DNA of 64,000 bases from Paraburkholderia silvatlantica (GTDB lineage Bacteria > Pseudomonadota > Gammaproteobacteria > Burkholderiales > Burkholderiaceae), in NCBI RefSeq assembly GCF_003096715.1, contig NZ_QEOL01000006.1:248001-312000 (forward strand), in the 5' to 3' direction. Made by a program: the position numbers and the translations under genes. How positions within the stretch are numbered: position 1 is the stretch's first letter; each line of letters starts with the position of its first letter. Below, in pieces: positions 8,396 to 17,238 of this stretch. The notes below the pieces were generated by a model. That model saw only the letters and a list, made by a program, of their open reading frames with translations. It did no database searches and was not told the origin of the DNA.

Positions 8396-9229
8396 CTAGC
8401 GGAAGAAGACGTGTTGCGTGATCTTCGCGAGCGGATAGTGCACGCCGGGCCGGATCTTCGCGGGCAGGTTGAGCGGCTTGAGCAGCATCTTTACGCACAT
8501 GTCGGCGGAAAGATTGTGGCGCACCAGCTTGTTCACGCGCGCGGTGAGTTCGCGGCTATAGGCCTCGTCGCGCACGCGCTCGGGGTAGCGGCCCGCGTAC
8601 ACGTGGCGCAGCGCGATCTCGGAATCCTCGTTCTTGATTTCCATCACGCGGCGCATGAGCGCGCCGAGCACGGCGAGACGCCCGTGCCCTTCTATCTGGT
8701 TGTACTTCTTGAAGTAGCTGAAAAAGTGCTTGTAGTGGCGTACTTCGTCGCTGCGAATGTTGTCGGTGATTTCCTTGAGCACGGGCTCATCCGAACATTC
8801 GCTGATCGCGCGGTAGAGCGTGGCGGTGCCGGTTTCGACGACGCAGCGCGCGACCATTTCGAGTGCTCGCGTTTTCTCGAACTCCTCGAACGAACAGGTC
8901 TTCGAATACTCTTCGATGAAGGTCTGAAACGCCGCGTCCCAGTCGAACTCGGGCCACACGTACTGGATGTACGTCTTCAGCGCGCGCCCATGCTGAAGCT
9001 CCTCGGGCTCCCATTCGCGGTTGAGCCATTCGGAGACCTCGGGGTCGCCGTTGAAGAACACGTTCAGGTTGCTCGTGTAAAGGTCGGAACCGCTTTCAAT
9101 GAACGAAGAGGCGGCGAGGAGCAACATCAGGTCTTCGTTGGCGGCGGCACGTTCACGGTCGATACGTGTGAGATCGATGTCTTCGATGCGCCAGGGCATC
9201 ACATGGCGAGGCTCATTGTCGTTACGCAT
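8396..9229 (-). CDS. Ferritin-like diiron protein, acyl-ACP desaturase-like
   Basis: A 277-residue soluble helical protein with a complete carboxylate diiron site: E45, E77-x-x-H80, E132 and E162-x-x-H165. The flanking sequences EELQHG and DEVRH resemble the EExxHG and DExRH motifs of acyl-ACP desaturases, and the spacings (32, 55 and 30 residues) are close to those of that family. It has no signal peptide or membrane segment. The start at 9229 has AGGA upstream; M11 is an alternative. It stands alone, sharing only a terminator with rhlE. The fold and metal site are well supported. Whether it desaturates, oxygenates or stores iron is not shown by sequence. Confidence 0.8.
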   Translation of the reverse strand: MRNDNEPRHVMPWRIEDIDLTRIDRERAAANEDLMLLLAASSFIESGSDLYTSNLNVFFNGDPEVSEWLNREWEPEELQHGRALKTYIQYVWPEFDWDAAFQTFIEEYSKTCSFEEFEKTRALEMVARCVVETGTATLYRAISECSDEPVLKEITDNIRSDEVRHYKHFFSYFKKYNQIEGHGRLAVLGALMRRVMEIKNEDSEIALRHVYAGRYPERVRDEAYSRELTARVNKLVRHNLSADMCVKMLLKPLNLPAKIRPGVHYPLAKITQHVFFR

Positions 9230-9641
9230 TGTGTCCTACTCCCGAAGTGGCGTTTTACGCCCACGACGCGCGGCGCCCGGCCGGAAGCCCGAGGCCCGGC
9301 GAACTGCGCCAGTCACGCGCGGCGAACGTTACAAGCCATCCCTATTTCCATCTTAGCTGTACTTTCGCATAGCTGCAGTCACAAAGCACAGACCGGGCCC
9401 GGTTGCCACAGTTCCGGGAATGCGCGACCTCTCCGGATTACGTCATGTAACGATCTCTTGCCGAGGCGCAAACGGAATACCCGCGGGCATACCGTGTTTT
9501 GATGCGCAGCGTATTGAAGCGAACGCGCTCGCTGCGTGCCGCGGTGCGGTACGAACTTCAAGTGATTTCGCGAATCTGGGCGGCTCGCACCACCGCTCTC
9601 TGCGGGCTCGAATGTCAAAGGGAAAATTTTCGGGGCGTGGT

Positions 9642-9670
9642 TTGTACAACGCAGCGGCGTTGACTACACT
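9642..9670 (+). promoter_or_regulatory. Weak promoter candidate for the 65-residue gene
   Basis: TTGTAC (9642-9647) and TACACT (9665-9670) are 17 bases apart and would give a 180-base leader before ATG 9860. Three and four of six positions match consensus. The rest of the 630-base gap 9230-9859 holds no convincing gene; short frames there lack ribosome binding sites. Confidence 0.3.
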
Positions 9671-9859
9671 CCAGTTCCCCGAGGTAGATCCCGGGCTGGA
9701 TGCCGTTTTGGCCGCGCACAGGCGGTCCGGACGGCCGGTCCCACCGGCCAGTCGATTCTCCCCGGTCGCAGGCTTTCGCTCACACCACCGCATTCCTGTC
9801 GCTGCGCCGCCCCGCGGGCCGCAACCGGCGACCTCTGATGCGGCAACACGGAGAGAACG

Positions 9860-10057
9860 ATGCTGAGTCCGCATGAATTCGCCACCCTGCTGCTAGTACA
9901 GGACGCCCCCAACCAGCTCGACATGGAGCGAGAAGAACTGGACGCCTTGCTCGAACGACAGCTCGTCCAACTGGAGCGCCTTGCATCCGGCCTTCAGCAA
10001 TGGCGACTAACCGAAATCGGCGATTCTGCGTTACGCGCCATCAAACGATGTTCGTAG
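9860..10057 (+). CDS. Small hypothetical protein, 65 residues
   Basis: A 65-residue acidic helical protein, not recognised with certainty. GGAGAG precedes the ATG by 4 bases, so translation looks real. The segment LLERQLVQLERLASG reads as an amphipathic helix, and the end, WRLTEIGDSALRAI, resembles the wing and last helix of winged-helix DNA-binding proteins, though the domain is too short to be complete. It is followed by a structured, T-tailed region (10119-10253). It could be a small regulator or the remnant of one. Confidence 0.6.
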   Translation: MLSPHEFATLLLVQDAPNQLDMEREELDALLERQLVQLERLASGLQQWRLTEIGDSALRAIKRCS

Positions 10058-10118
10058 CCTGATTCCGCGGACCGAGTGCCCGCGCAGCCACAGGCTCCAT
10101 TGCCCTTTTTCGATTTGC

Positions 10119-10253
10119 GCGGACGCATGGATCGTCCGCCAGCCCGACTTGTCGGGCACGTCCCCGATGCAGGCGCACGGCAGTAGACGTACGCGCCTGC
10201 AGTGCATGGTCACGCGGACCCGCGCGCTTCATGCCCGCGTGACCATTTTTTTA
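10119..10253 (+). ncRNA. Candidate structured RNA or structured 3' UTR
   Basis: Four hairpins follow one another with short linkers. GCGGACG/CGTCCGC occupies 10119-10139 and GCCCGAC/GTCGGGC 10142-10157. TGCAGGCGC/GCGCCTGCA spans 10168-10201, and ATGGTCACGCGG/CCGCGTGACCAT spans 10206-10246. The last runs directly into seven T residues. No protein frame explains this. It may be the 3' UTR of the 65-residue gene processed into a small RNA, or an independent small RNA. This is inference from base pairing only. Confidence 0.35.
10206..10253 (+). terminator. Rho-independent terminator
   Basis: A perfect 12-base-pair stem, ATGGTCACGCGG with CCGCGTGACCAT, has a 17-base loop and is followed by TTTTTTT (10247-10253). 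It ends the transcript that covers the 65-residue gene and the hairpin series above. Confidence 0.75.
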
Positions 10254-10314
10254 CGCATGCCTCCTTGCGCGCGCACAGGCGCGCACCCTGCCGCGGCACG
10301 AATCGCCTGGTCGC

Positions 10315-10692
10315 CTACCCGGCTCGCAGCGTGGGGTCGGCCGCTGCGCGCCAGCTCAGCGCCTGCGCGCGCTGCGCGTTGAGGAAATTCACCCATTCAC
10401 CCCGCGCCTCGCCATTGCCGCTCTTGCCGAGCGCGGTGTATTGCTGCGCGAGCTGGGCCTGGAAGCCGCAAAACTGGTCCTGGGGGAGCCTGCCGCGCCG
10501 ATTGGCGACCCACGCGTCGAAAATGGCCGCGTAGACGCCCGGCGCGTACGCACCGAAATCGACCGCCTGGCCGCCGCACATCTGCTGCAAAGCGGCGAGC
10601 GAGGGCGCGCGCCCCCCGCCCTCCGGGCCCGGCGGCGCGCCCACGCACCCCGCGAGCAGCACGGCCGCACCGATCATTGCAATTGCACGCAT
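10315..10692 (-). CDS. Small lipoprotein of unknown function
   Basis: A 125-residue protein with a lipoprotein signal peptide: a short hydrophobic stretch (3-14) ending in the lipobox LAGC, lipidation cysteine C16. A Gly/Pro-rich linker follows, then a helical domain with two further cysteines (C39, C75) that could pair in the periplasm. GAGG lies 6 bases before the ATG. It is divergent from glpK with 227 bases between them, and I see no functional link. I do not recognise the family. Confidence 0.6.
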   Translation of the reverse strand: MRAIAMIGAAVLLAGCVGAPPGPEGGGRAPSLAALQQMCGGQAVDFGAYAPGVYAAIFDAWVANRRGRLPQDQFCGFQAQLAQQYTALGKSGNGEARGEWVNFLNAQRAQALSWRAAADPTLRAG

Positions 10693-10919
10693 GATTGCCT
10701 CGTTATCGTTTTCGACTGGTTGGAACGATTGCATCCCGGTCAGGTATTGTCGCACCGGTCGCACCGCGCCGCGCAAGCGACACGCTGGCCGTTGCGTGCC
10801 GCCGCATCGAGCGCAAATCGCTTTCGGGCTATGCTGGGTTCGATGCCGCGCGCCTCGTTGCGCGGGTCGACGGCCGGTCGACGCGCTTACCGCCGCGCAC
10901 CTTCCAGGGGGACTGCACG

Positions 10920-12455
10920 ATGCCTCAATCGCACGCCGGGTCTTACATCCTCGCGCTGGACCAGGGCACGACGAGTTCGCGTGCCCTGCTGCTCGAGCGC
11001 GGCGGCGCAATCGTCGCGCTCGCGCAGAAGGAGTTCGCGCAACTTTACCCGCGGCCCGGCTGGGTCGAGCATGATCCGCGCGACATCTGGTCGAGCCAGG
11101 CGGGCGTCGCGGCCGAGGCGCTGACGCGCGCGGGCGTGGGGGCCGCCGCGATTGCGGGCATCGGCATCACGAACCAGCGCGAAACGACCATCGTATGGGA
11201 TCGTGCAACGGGTCAGCCCGTGTACAACGCCATCGTCTGGCAGGACCGCCGCACCGCCGGCTATTGCGACGAACTGAAAGCGCGCGGCCTCGCGCCGATG
11301 GTGCGCGCGAAAACCGGCCTGCCGATCGACGCGTACTTTTCGGCCACGAAAATCCGCTGGATTCTCGATCACGTCGAGGGCGCACGCGAAAAAGCGCGCG
11401 CAGGCCGGCTCGCGTTCGGCACCGTGGACAGCTGGCTGCTGTGGCACTTCACACGCGGCGCGCTGCACGCCACCGACGTCACCAACGCCGCGCGCACGAT
11501 GCTCTTCGACATCCACAGGCTGCGCTGGGACGACGACCTGCTCGCGCTCTTCGAGATCCCGGACAGCATGCTGCCCCAGGTGCGTTCGTCGTCGGAGGTC
11601 TACGCGCGCACGGCAGCGTCGCTCTTCGCAGCCGAAATCCCGCTTGCCGGTGTTGCGGGCGACCAGCATGCGGCGCTGTTCGGGCAGATGTGCATGCGCC
11701 CCGGCATGGTGAAGAACACCTACGGCACCGGCTGCTTTCTCGTGATGAATACCGGTGCGCAGCCCGTCGAGTCGAGCCACAACCTGGTCACGACCGTCGC
11801 GTGGCAAGCGCTCGGGCAAACGCAATACGCGCTGGAGGGCAGCATCTTTATCGCGGGCGCGGTGGTGCAGTGGCTGCGCGACGGGCTCGGCATCGTCCGC
11901 AGCGCAGCGGAGATCGAACCGCTCGCGGCCAGCGTTCCGAACAGCGACGGCGTGTACCTCGTGCCCGCGTTCGCCGGCCTTGGCGCGCCGCACTGGAACC
12001 CACACGCGCGCGGCACGCTGTTCGGGCTCACGCGCGGCACGACCGCGGCGCATATCGCCCGCGCGGCGCTCGACTCGATCGCTTATCAATCGTTCGACGT
12101 GCTCGCCGCCATGGAGGCCGATTCCGGCATGCACGTGAGCGAGCTGCGCGTGGATGGAGGCGCCAGCGCGAACGATCTGCTCATGCAGTTCCAGGCCGAC
12201 CTGCTGGGCGTGAACGTGCTGCGGCCTCGCTCGAGCGAAAGCACCGCGCTGGGCGCGGGATATCTGGCCGGGCTCGCGGTGGGGTTCTGGCGCGATATCG
12301 GCGAACTCCAGCAGCACTGGAGCCTCGAGCGCCGCTTCACACCCTCGTTGCCGCGCGGCGATGCGGCCAGGTGCCTGGCCGGCTGGCAGCGCGCGATCGT
12401 CGCGGCAAAAGCGTGGGCCGACGCCGGCTGCGCAGACGCAACGGACGATGCCTAA
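10920..12455 (+). CDS. glpK: Glycerol kinase
   Basis: Phosphorylates glycerol to sn-glycerol 3-phosphate with ATP in the cytoplasm. The protein of 511 residues is a FGGY-family kinase of usual length (about 500). It shows the phosphate-binding DQGTTSSR at 14-21, GITNQRETT, the substrate-site WQDRRT and the C-terminal [19 protein letters not shown] sits about 8 bases before ATG 10920. The usual partners glpF, glpD and glpR are not beside it in this window, so the gene is an orphan here. The last ten or so residues (ending GCADATDDA) exceed the family core. Confidence 0.95.
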   Translation: MPQSHAGSYILALDQGTTSSRALLLERGGAIVALAQKEFAQLYPRPGWVEHDPRDIWSSQAGVAAEALTRAGVGAAAIAGIGITNQRETTIVWDRATGQPVYNAIVWQDRRTAGYCDELKARGLAPMVRAKTGLPIDAYFSATKIRWILDHVEGAREKARAGRLAFGTVDSWLLWHFTRGALHATDVTNAARTMLFDIHRLRWDDDLLALFEIPDSMLPQVRSSSEVYARTAASLFAAEIPLAGVAGDQHAALFGQMCMRPGMVKNTYGTGCFLVMNTGAQPVESSHNLVTTVAWQALGQTQYALEGSIFIAGAVVQWLRDGLGIVRSAAEIEPLAASVPNSDGVYLVPAFAGLGAPHWNPHARGTLFGLTRGTTAAHIARAALDSIAYQSFDVLAAMEADSGMHVSELRVDGGASANDLLMQFQADLLGVNVLRPRSSESTALGAGYLAGLAVGFWRDIGELQQHWSLERRFTPSLPRGDAARCLAGWQRAIVAAKAWADAGCADATDDA

Positions 12456-12591
12456 GCATCGCACGCCGCGTGAGCGCTGCGAGCAAAAAGCAAAAGCACG
12501 TATGATGGGAGGTTTCCACCTTCCCGCCTGCCTGGCTCAAGGCGCGCGCACCGGCCGCTGGCCGCGCGCTGCCCGGCCTCTCGTTTCACGC

Positions 12592-13278
12592 ATGATCGAC
12601 CATCTCATCTGCGACTGTGACGGCGTGCTCGTCGACAGCGAAGTCATCGCCGACCGCGTTCTGTTCGATACGCTCACCAGCACCTTTCCCGGCATCGATT
12701 TTCACGCCGCCGTGAATGCCGCGTTCGGCCAGCAGACCTCGCGCTTTCTCGCCGACGTCGCCGCGCGCTTCGACCTCACGATGCCCGCCGACTTTCTCGA
12801 GACCATCGAACATCGTTGCGAAGCCGCCATTGCCGAATCGGTGAGCCCGATCAACGGCGTGCGCGACGCCCTGCGCCAGGTGACGCTGCCTGCCGCCGTC
12901 GTCTCGAACAGCCGGCTCACGCGCGTGCACGCTTCGGTGCGGCGCGCCGGGCTCGACACGATCTTCGGTGAGCGTATCTTCAGCGCCGAGCAGGTCGCGC
13001 GGCCCAAGCCTTATCCGGATGTGTACCTGCACGCGGCGCAACAACTGGGCGTGGAGCCGGCGCGCTGCATCGTGGTCGAAGACAGCATTTCGGGTTTGAA
13101 CGCCGCGCGCGCGGCAGGCATGAAGACGATTGCGTTCGTGGGCGCGAGCCACATTCCTTCGGGTTACGCCGACGTGCTGCGCGAGATGGGCATCACGCGC
13201 ATCATGGCGCACATGGACGAACTGCCGGCGCTCGTCGAAGCCGGCATGCGCGGCGAATTCGGCGACGTGCAGTCGTAA
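12592..13278 (+). CDS. HAD family hydrolase (subfamily IA phosphatase)
   Basis: A 228-residue haloacid dehalogenase-type phosphatase. The four motifs are visible: I, DCDGVLVDSE (nucleophile D8, acid D10); II, the serine in VVSNSR; III, the lysine in RPKPYP; IV, VVEDSISG. A helical cap lies between motifs I and II, as in the YieH/beta-phosphoglucomutase group. The start MIDHLICD fits the family; an ATG 90 bases upstream in frame would add an atypical extension. The substrate is unknown. It lies 136 bases after glpK and converges on ribB. Confidence 0.88.
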   Translation: MIDHLICDCDGVLVDSEVIADRVLFDTLTSTFPGIDFHAAVNAAFGQQTSRFLADVAARFDLTMPADFLETIEHRCEAAIAESVSPINGVRDALRQVTLPAAVVSNSRLTRVHASVRRAGLDTIFGERIFSAEQVARPKPYPDVYLHAAQQLGVEPARCIVVEDSISGLNAARAAGMKTIAFVGASHIPSGYADVLREMGITRIMAHMDELPALVEAGMRGEFGDVQS

Positions 13279-13387
13279 GGCTGCGCGCCCCATCGGCGCG
13301 CCGGCCGCAACAGCCGCGCACGCGGCAATGAAAACGGAACGCGGCATCCGTCGGCGCCACGTCCCCCACCCCGCTGCCTTCAGCGCC

Positions 13388-14116
13388 TCAGGCCGGCTCG
13401 GCGCAGCGCTCGCGCGCCACCGCGAGCGACTCGCGAAACGCCACCAGCTCGGCAATCGAAAGCACCGGCAGATTGTGCAGCTTCGCGAAGTCGTCGACCT
13501 GCTTGCCGCGCGCCATCGTGCCATCCGGGTTCATCAGCTCGCACAACACGCCGGCGGGCGCGAGGCCCGCGAGCACCGCCAGATCGACGGTGCCTTCGGT
13601 ATGGCCGCGGCGCGCCAGCACGCCGCCCTTTTGCGCGCGCAGCGGGAACACGTGGCCGGGGCGCACGATATCGGCAGGCTTCGCGTCGGGCGCGATCGCC
13701 GCGCGGATCGTCATCACGCGGTCGGCGGCCGAAACGCCCGTGCTCACGCCATCGCGCGCTTCGATCGAGACCGTGAACGCGGTGCGGTTGCGGCTCTCGT
13801 TGTGTGCCACCATCGGCGGCAGGTCGAGCGCGCGCACCTTTTCGTCAGACAGGCACAGGCACACGATGCCGCTGCATTCGCGGATGAAAAGCGCCATCGT
13901 TTCGGGCGTGAGGCGTTCGGCGGCGACGATCAGGTCGGCCTCGTCCTCGCGGTCGTGGTCGTCCTGCAGCACAACCGGGCGGCCTTCGCGCATGGCTTGC
14001 AACGCGGCGGCGATGCGCGGCGGCACCGGCCCGGAATCGATGAACGGGAGATCGGCGGCGGCGTCGAGCGGCGCGCCCCGGGATGAAGCGGGAGTGGTAC
14101 TGGCGGTAAGGGACAT
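13388..14116 (-). CDS. ribB: 3,4-dihydroxy-2-butanone 4-phosphate synthase
   Basis: Converts ribulose 5-phosphate to 3,4-dihydroxy-2-butanone 4-phosphate and formate, the second branch of riboflavin synthesis. The 242-residue protein has only the RibB domain and lacks the GTP cyclohydrolase II half found in RibBA fusions. The catalytic loop [13 protein letters not shown] (51-63), the [10 protein letters not shown] segment, TGVSAADR and GHVFPLRA are all present. GAGGAG lies 8 bases before ATG 14116. An FMN riboswitch and a hairpin covering the ribosome binding site precede it, so FMN feedback is the likely control. Confidence 0.95.
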   Translation of the reverse strand: MSLTASTTPASSRGAPLDAAADLPFIDSGPVPPRIAAALQAMREGRPVVLQDDHDREDEADLIVAAERLTPETMALFIRECSGIVCLCLSDEKVRALDLPPMVAHNESRNRTAFTVSIEARDGVSTGVSAADRVMTIRAAIAPDAKPADIVRPGHVFPLRAQKGGVLARRGHTEGTVDLAVLAGLAPAGVLCELMNPDGTMARGKQVDDFAKLHNLPVLSIAELVAFRESLAVARERCAEPA

Positions 14117-14117
14117 A

Positions 14118-14156
14118 TGAAACGCTCCTCGCGAGAGTTAGGCGAAAAACGTTTCA
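14118..14156 (-). promoter_or_regulatory. Hairpin masking the ribB ribosome binding site
   Basis: On the minus strand TGAAACG (14156-14150) pairs with CGTTTCA (14124-14118), enclosing a loop in which CTCTCGCGAG folds on itself right over the GAGGAG ribosome binding site. This is a plausible translational off-switch for the upstream riboswitch. No T-tract follows, so attenuation by termination is less likely. Confidence 0.5.
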
Positions 14157-14283
14157 GGGCATTGCAAACAGACAGGAATCCCCGGCACGCGTCATTCGGC
14201 AGACAGGCGGCGCGCCCCAACATGGGGACGCACGCACATCGGCGCAAACGCCGCGGCGGATGGGCAAACATGACCATCTGCAC

Positions 14284-14443
14284 ATCTTCTTTCATCCGGA
14301 CTATGACCGTCGGCTCTGGCTTCGCACCAGATCTGCTGACCCTGCGCATCACATCATGAGGCTCGCGCAGGCGCTCGCGGGCTCGTCGGCCTTGCCTTGC
14401 GGCGCGGCCGGCATACCGCCGGTGGGGAATTTCGCCCCGCCCT
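14284..14443 (-). promoter_or_regulatory. FMN riboswitch (RFN element)
   Basis: The highly conserved RFN aptamer lies on the minus strand, about 170 bases before ribB. Seen in order are GGGGCGAAATTCCCCACCGG, then GGTATGCCGGCC, the variable stem, GGTCAGCAGATCTGGTG, CGAAGCCAGAGCCGACGGTC and ATAGTCCGGATGAAAGAAG. These strings are the hallmark core of FMN riboswitches. The stretch 14444-14554 beyond it shows no gene and should carry the promoter. Confidence 0.95.
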
Positions 14444-14554
14444 GAAGACGCACTGATTACCGGATCAACCGGCGGGCAAAGGATACAACAGGCTGCGCAA
14501 CTGTGCAGCGCGAAAAAGTACGACTAGAGAATTTTCCCGGCGATGCGACGCGGC

Positions 14555-15316
14555 TCATGCCGGCTGCGCCGCCGCGGTTGCGGCCGTCCCGGCCGCCGTC
14601 TCGACCGTCTCGACCGCCTCGGCCGTTCCGACCGCTCCGGCTGCCGATGTCGCTTCCCCGCCTGCTGCCCCGGCCGGCACGTACCAGCGCGGCGGCGTCT
14701 CGGCATTGAGTGTCACGCGAAACACGCGCGCCCCGGTATCGCCCGGGTTGCGCAGGCTGTACGGCTGGTCGGCGTCGAATACGATCGCGTCGCCGGTTGC
14801 GAGCAACTGGCGCCGATCGTGCACGCTCACTTCGAGCGTCCCCTCGCTCACCACGAGGTTCACCGTCGTGCCGGGCGGGCGACGCACGCCGGGCTCGGTG
14901 TGCAGAGGCGCGATGCGCAGTTCATGGAACTCGGCGGCGGCGGGCTCCCCTTCCGGATAGAGCGCGCGCGTCGAATAACGCCCGTCGGCGGAAACGAGAC
15001 GCGACGCCCGCTCGGCGGGCAAATGCTCGAAGCCGTTCACGGCATGCCGCCGCAGGAACGCCGAAACCGAGACCTTGAGCGCCGCCGCCACCTTGCACAG
15101 CACCTTGATCGACGGCACGCTGCGCGCCGACTCGACTTGAGCAAGCATCGCGCGCGAGACGCCCGAGGCGCGTGCAAGCGCATCGAGCGAAAGCTGGCGT
15201 TCGGCGCGCAGCCGGGCGAGGTTCACACCTACGAGAAACTCCAGCGTCTCGCAAGATCCTTCGGTGTGCGCAATATTGGGCTGTGCATCGCGTACGAGCG
15301 CGAGAGATGAATGCAT
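14555..15316 (-). CDS. XRE family regulator with cupin domain
   Basis: A 253-residue transcription factor. A helix-turn-helix of the XRE type lies near residues 30-85 (core LSLDALARASGVSRAMLAQV), followed by a cupin_2 sensor domain near 150-220 (HDRRQLLATGDAIVFDAD). This HTH-cupin class often senses small metabolites and controls neighbouring catabolic or transport genes. The last 35 residues are Ala/Thr/Glu-rich low complexity. ATG 15316 is chosen because GGAGG lies 6 bases before it; an upstream ATG at 15343 has none. It is downstream of the MFS transporter on the same strand, 178 bases away. Confidence 0.88.
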   Translation of the reverse strand: MHSSLALVRDAQPNIAHTEGSCETLEFLVGVNLARLRAERQLSLDALARASGVSRAMLAQVESARSVPSIKVLCKVAAALKVSVSAFLRRHAVNGFEHLPAERASRLVSADGRYSTRALYPEGEPAAAEFHELRIAPLHTEPGVRRPPGTTVNLVVSEGTLEVSVHDRRQLLATGDAIVFDADQPYSLRNPGDTGARVFRVTLNAETPPRWYVPAGAAGGEATSAAGAVGTAEAVETVETAAGTAATAAAQPA

Positions 15317-15494
15317 GGCTGCCTCCAGGCAGCGCCGCGTCATTGCGGCGCAAGAGCATGAATGGAGGCAAGACTAGCATCGGCTTTTGCCGCGCCCAAC
15401 GAAGTTATCTTCACACTGTTATCAGTATTGCAGAGCGCAAATCCTGGATTGCTTTCGCGCGCTGCGCATAAGGAACATTGCCCTCGTCGGACAC

Positions 15495-16682
15495 TCACGT
15501 ATTCTGCCGCGCCGCCACGCGCGCATCGCGCAGCCGTACGGCGCGCGTGTCGAGCCGCGCCGCCGCCCAGGTGAGCACGAGCGCCGCCACCGAGACGGCC
15601 GCGGCCACCCACGGCAGCGAGTCGAGCGCCACGCCGCGCGCAATGGCGAGACCGCCCATCCACGCGCCCATTGCGTTACCCACGTTGAATGCGCCGATGT
15701 TCAGCGTCGAAGCGAGATTCGGCGCCGCCGCCGCCTTCGCGACCACGCGCATCTGCAGCGGCGGCACGGTCGCGAACGCGGCGATGCCCCACACGAATAC
15801 GGTGATCGCGGCGGGCCACATGGCGTGGCTCGTCTTCGTGAAGATGGCCATGACCACGGCGAGCATCACGAGAATGCCCATGAGCGAAGGCATCAGCGCG
15901 CGGTCCGCGAGCTTGCCGCCCAGGGTGTTGCCAAGCGTCAGGCCCACGCCGAACAACACGAGCATCAGCGTCACACCGCGCGGCGAGAAGCCGCCCACCT
16001 GTTCGAGAATCGGCGCGATGTAGGTGAACACGACGAACACGCCGCCAAAGCCCAGCACCGTCATGCCGAGCGCGAGCCACACCTGCGGGTCGCGCAGCAC
16101 GCGCACTTCGTGGCCGAGCCCGGCCGGGCCGCTGTCGTGATGGTTGGGCACCAGAGCCGTCACGCCGGCGAGCGAAATCACGCCAAGGCCGCTCACGATC
16201 CAGAACGCCACGCGCCAGCCGAACTGCTGGCCAATGGCTGTGCCGAACGGCACGCCCAGCACCGTGGCGAGCGTGAGCCCTGTGAACATCAGCGCGATGG
16301 CGCTCGCCCGCTTCTCCTGCGGCACGAGCGAGGCGGCCACGACGGCGCCGATGCCGAAGAACGAGCCGTGCGCGAACGACGCGACGACGCGCGCGACCAT
16401 CAGGAGTGAATAGTTCGACGCGACCGCGCACATCACATTGCCGACGATGAACACGGCCATCAGCAGTTGCAGCGCGAGCTTGCGCGGCATGCGGCTCGTC
16501 AGCGCGGCAAGCAGCGGCGCGCCGGCCGCCACGCCGAGCGCATAACCGGTCACGAGCAGTCCCGCGGCTGGGATCGTCACGTGCAGATCGCGCGCCACAT
16601 CGGGCAACAGCCCCATGATGAGGAACTCGGTCGTACCGATGGCAAAGGCGCTGATGGCCAGCGCGAGCAAGGGGATAGGCAT
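15495..16682 (-). CDS. MFS transporter, DHA1/AraJ type
   Basis: A 395-residue major facilitator with twelve predicted helices. The N-terminal motif FAIGTTEFLIMGLLPDVA and the TM2-3 loop after GAPLLAALTSRMPRK are typical of the DHA1 sugar-efflux and drug-efflux branch (AraJ, YdhP). GGAG lies about 7 bases before ATG 16682. The VOC protein gene ends 57 bases upstream on the same strand, and the two are divergent from a LysR gene, so export of a compound sensed by that regulator is likely. The substrate is not predictable. Confidence 0.88.
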   Translation of the reverse strand: MPIPLLALAISAFAIGTTEFLIMGLLPDVARDLHVTIPAAGLLVTGYALGVAAGAPLLAALTSRMPRKLALQLLMAVFIVGNVMCAVASNYSLLMVARVVASFAHGSFFGIGAVVAASLVPQEKRASAIALMFTGLTLATVLGVPFGTAIGQQFGWRVAFWIVSGLGVISLAGVTALVPNHHDSGPAGLGHEVRVLRDPQVWLALGMTVLGFGGVFVVFTYIAPILEQVGGFSPRGVTLMLVLFGVGLTLGNTLGGKLADRALMPSLMGILVMLAVVMAIFTKTSHAMWPAAITVFVWGIAAFATVPPLQMRVVAKAAAAPNLASTLNIGAFNVGNAMGAWMGGLAIARGVALDSLPWVAAAVSVAALVLTWAAARLDTRAVRLRDARVAARQNT

Positions 16683-16739
16683 CGAAATCTCCGAAAATCA
16701 GCCTGGATTCAAACGGGCTTCAGTGGCATCCAGCGACCG

Positions 16740-17144
16740 TCAAGCCGCCGCGCCAGCCGCCGGCGACGTCACGAACTCGACGACGACACCCGGCGCGAGC
16801 GCAACGAACAGCTGCAGTTCCGCGCTCGCGGGCACCTCCGCCAGCTGGTACGGCACGCGGTGCGCGGCCAGCCGCTCGACGAGCGCGCGCCACTCGGCTC
16901 CCGGCTCCACGCGAAACGCCACGTGGTCGATGCGCGGCGCCACGAGCGCTGACGCTGCGCCTCGCAACCGGGCGGGCCCGGTCGCATCGACCAGATGGAT
17001 GACCGGCCGGCCGTTCGCGTAGAGCCAGTGGCCGTCCACGCGAAACGGCGGACGCGCCCCCTCTTCGAGGCCGACGACGTCGCGAAAGAAACGGCATGCG
17101 CCTTCGAGATCGGGCGTGACGAGGGTGACGTGATCGAGTTGCAT
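16740..17144 (-). CDS. VOC family (glyoxalase-like) protein
   Basis: A 134-residue two-module vicinal oxygen chelate protein. The starting strand MQLDHVTLVTPDLEGA, the middle IDHVAFRVE and the last strand VVVEFVTSP carry the typical His/His/Glu metal ligands (H5, the His of IDHVAF, the Glu of VVEF). Members are dioxygenases, isomerases or drug-binding proteins, and the substrate here is unknown. No clear ribosome binding site precedes the ATG. It is probably cotranscribed with the MFS gene and controlled by the divergent LysR gene. Confidence 0.82.
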   Translation of the reverse strand: MQLDHVTLVTPDLEGACRFFRDVVGLEEGARPPFRVDGHWLYANGRPVIHLVDATGPARLRGAASALVAPRIDHVAFRVEPGAEWRALVERLAAHRVPYQLAEVPASAELQLFVALAPGVVVEFVTSPAAGAAA

Positions 17145-17223
17145 GGCGCGCGGGCCGGGACCGTTATCCTGAAAACACGCGCATTGTCGCGGCTACGCTC
17201 GAATTTGATAATTGGCGTAGCAT

Positions 17224-17238
17224 TTGAATCATTTTCAA
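17224..17238. promoter_or_regulatory. LysR-type operator candidate
   Basis: TTGAA-TCATT-TTCAA is an inverted repeat containing a T-N11-A box (T17225 to A17237), the LysR recognition shape. It lies in an AT-rich island between the divergent LysR gene and the VOC gene, 20 bases before the LysR start, where it could repress lysR and activate the other side. Confidence 0.45.

Noticed and set aside
14503..14709. Pro/Arg/Ser-rich short frame at the end of the XRE-cupin gene
   Set aside because: Antisense to the Ala/Thr-rich low-complexity tail of that regulator.
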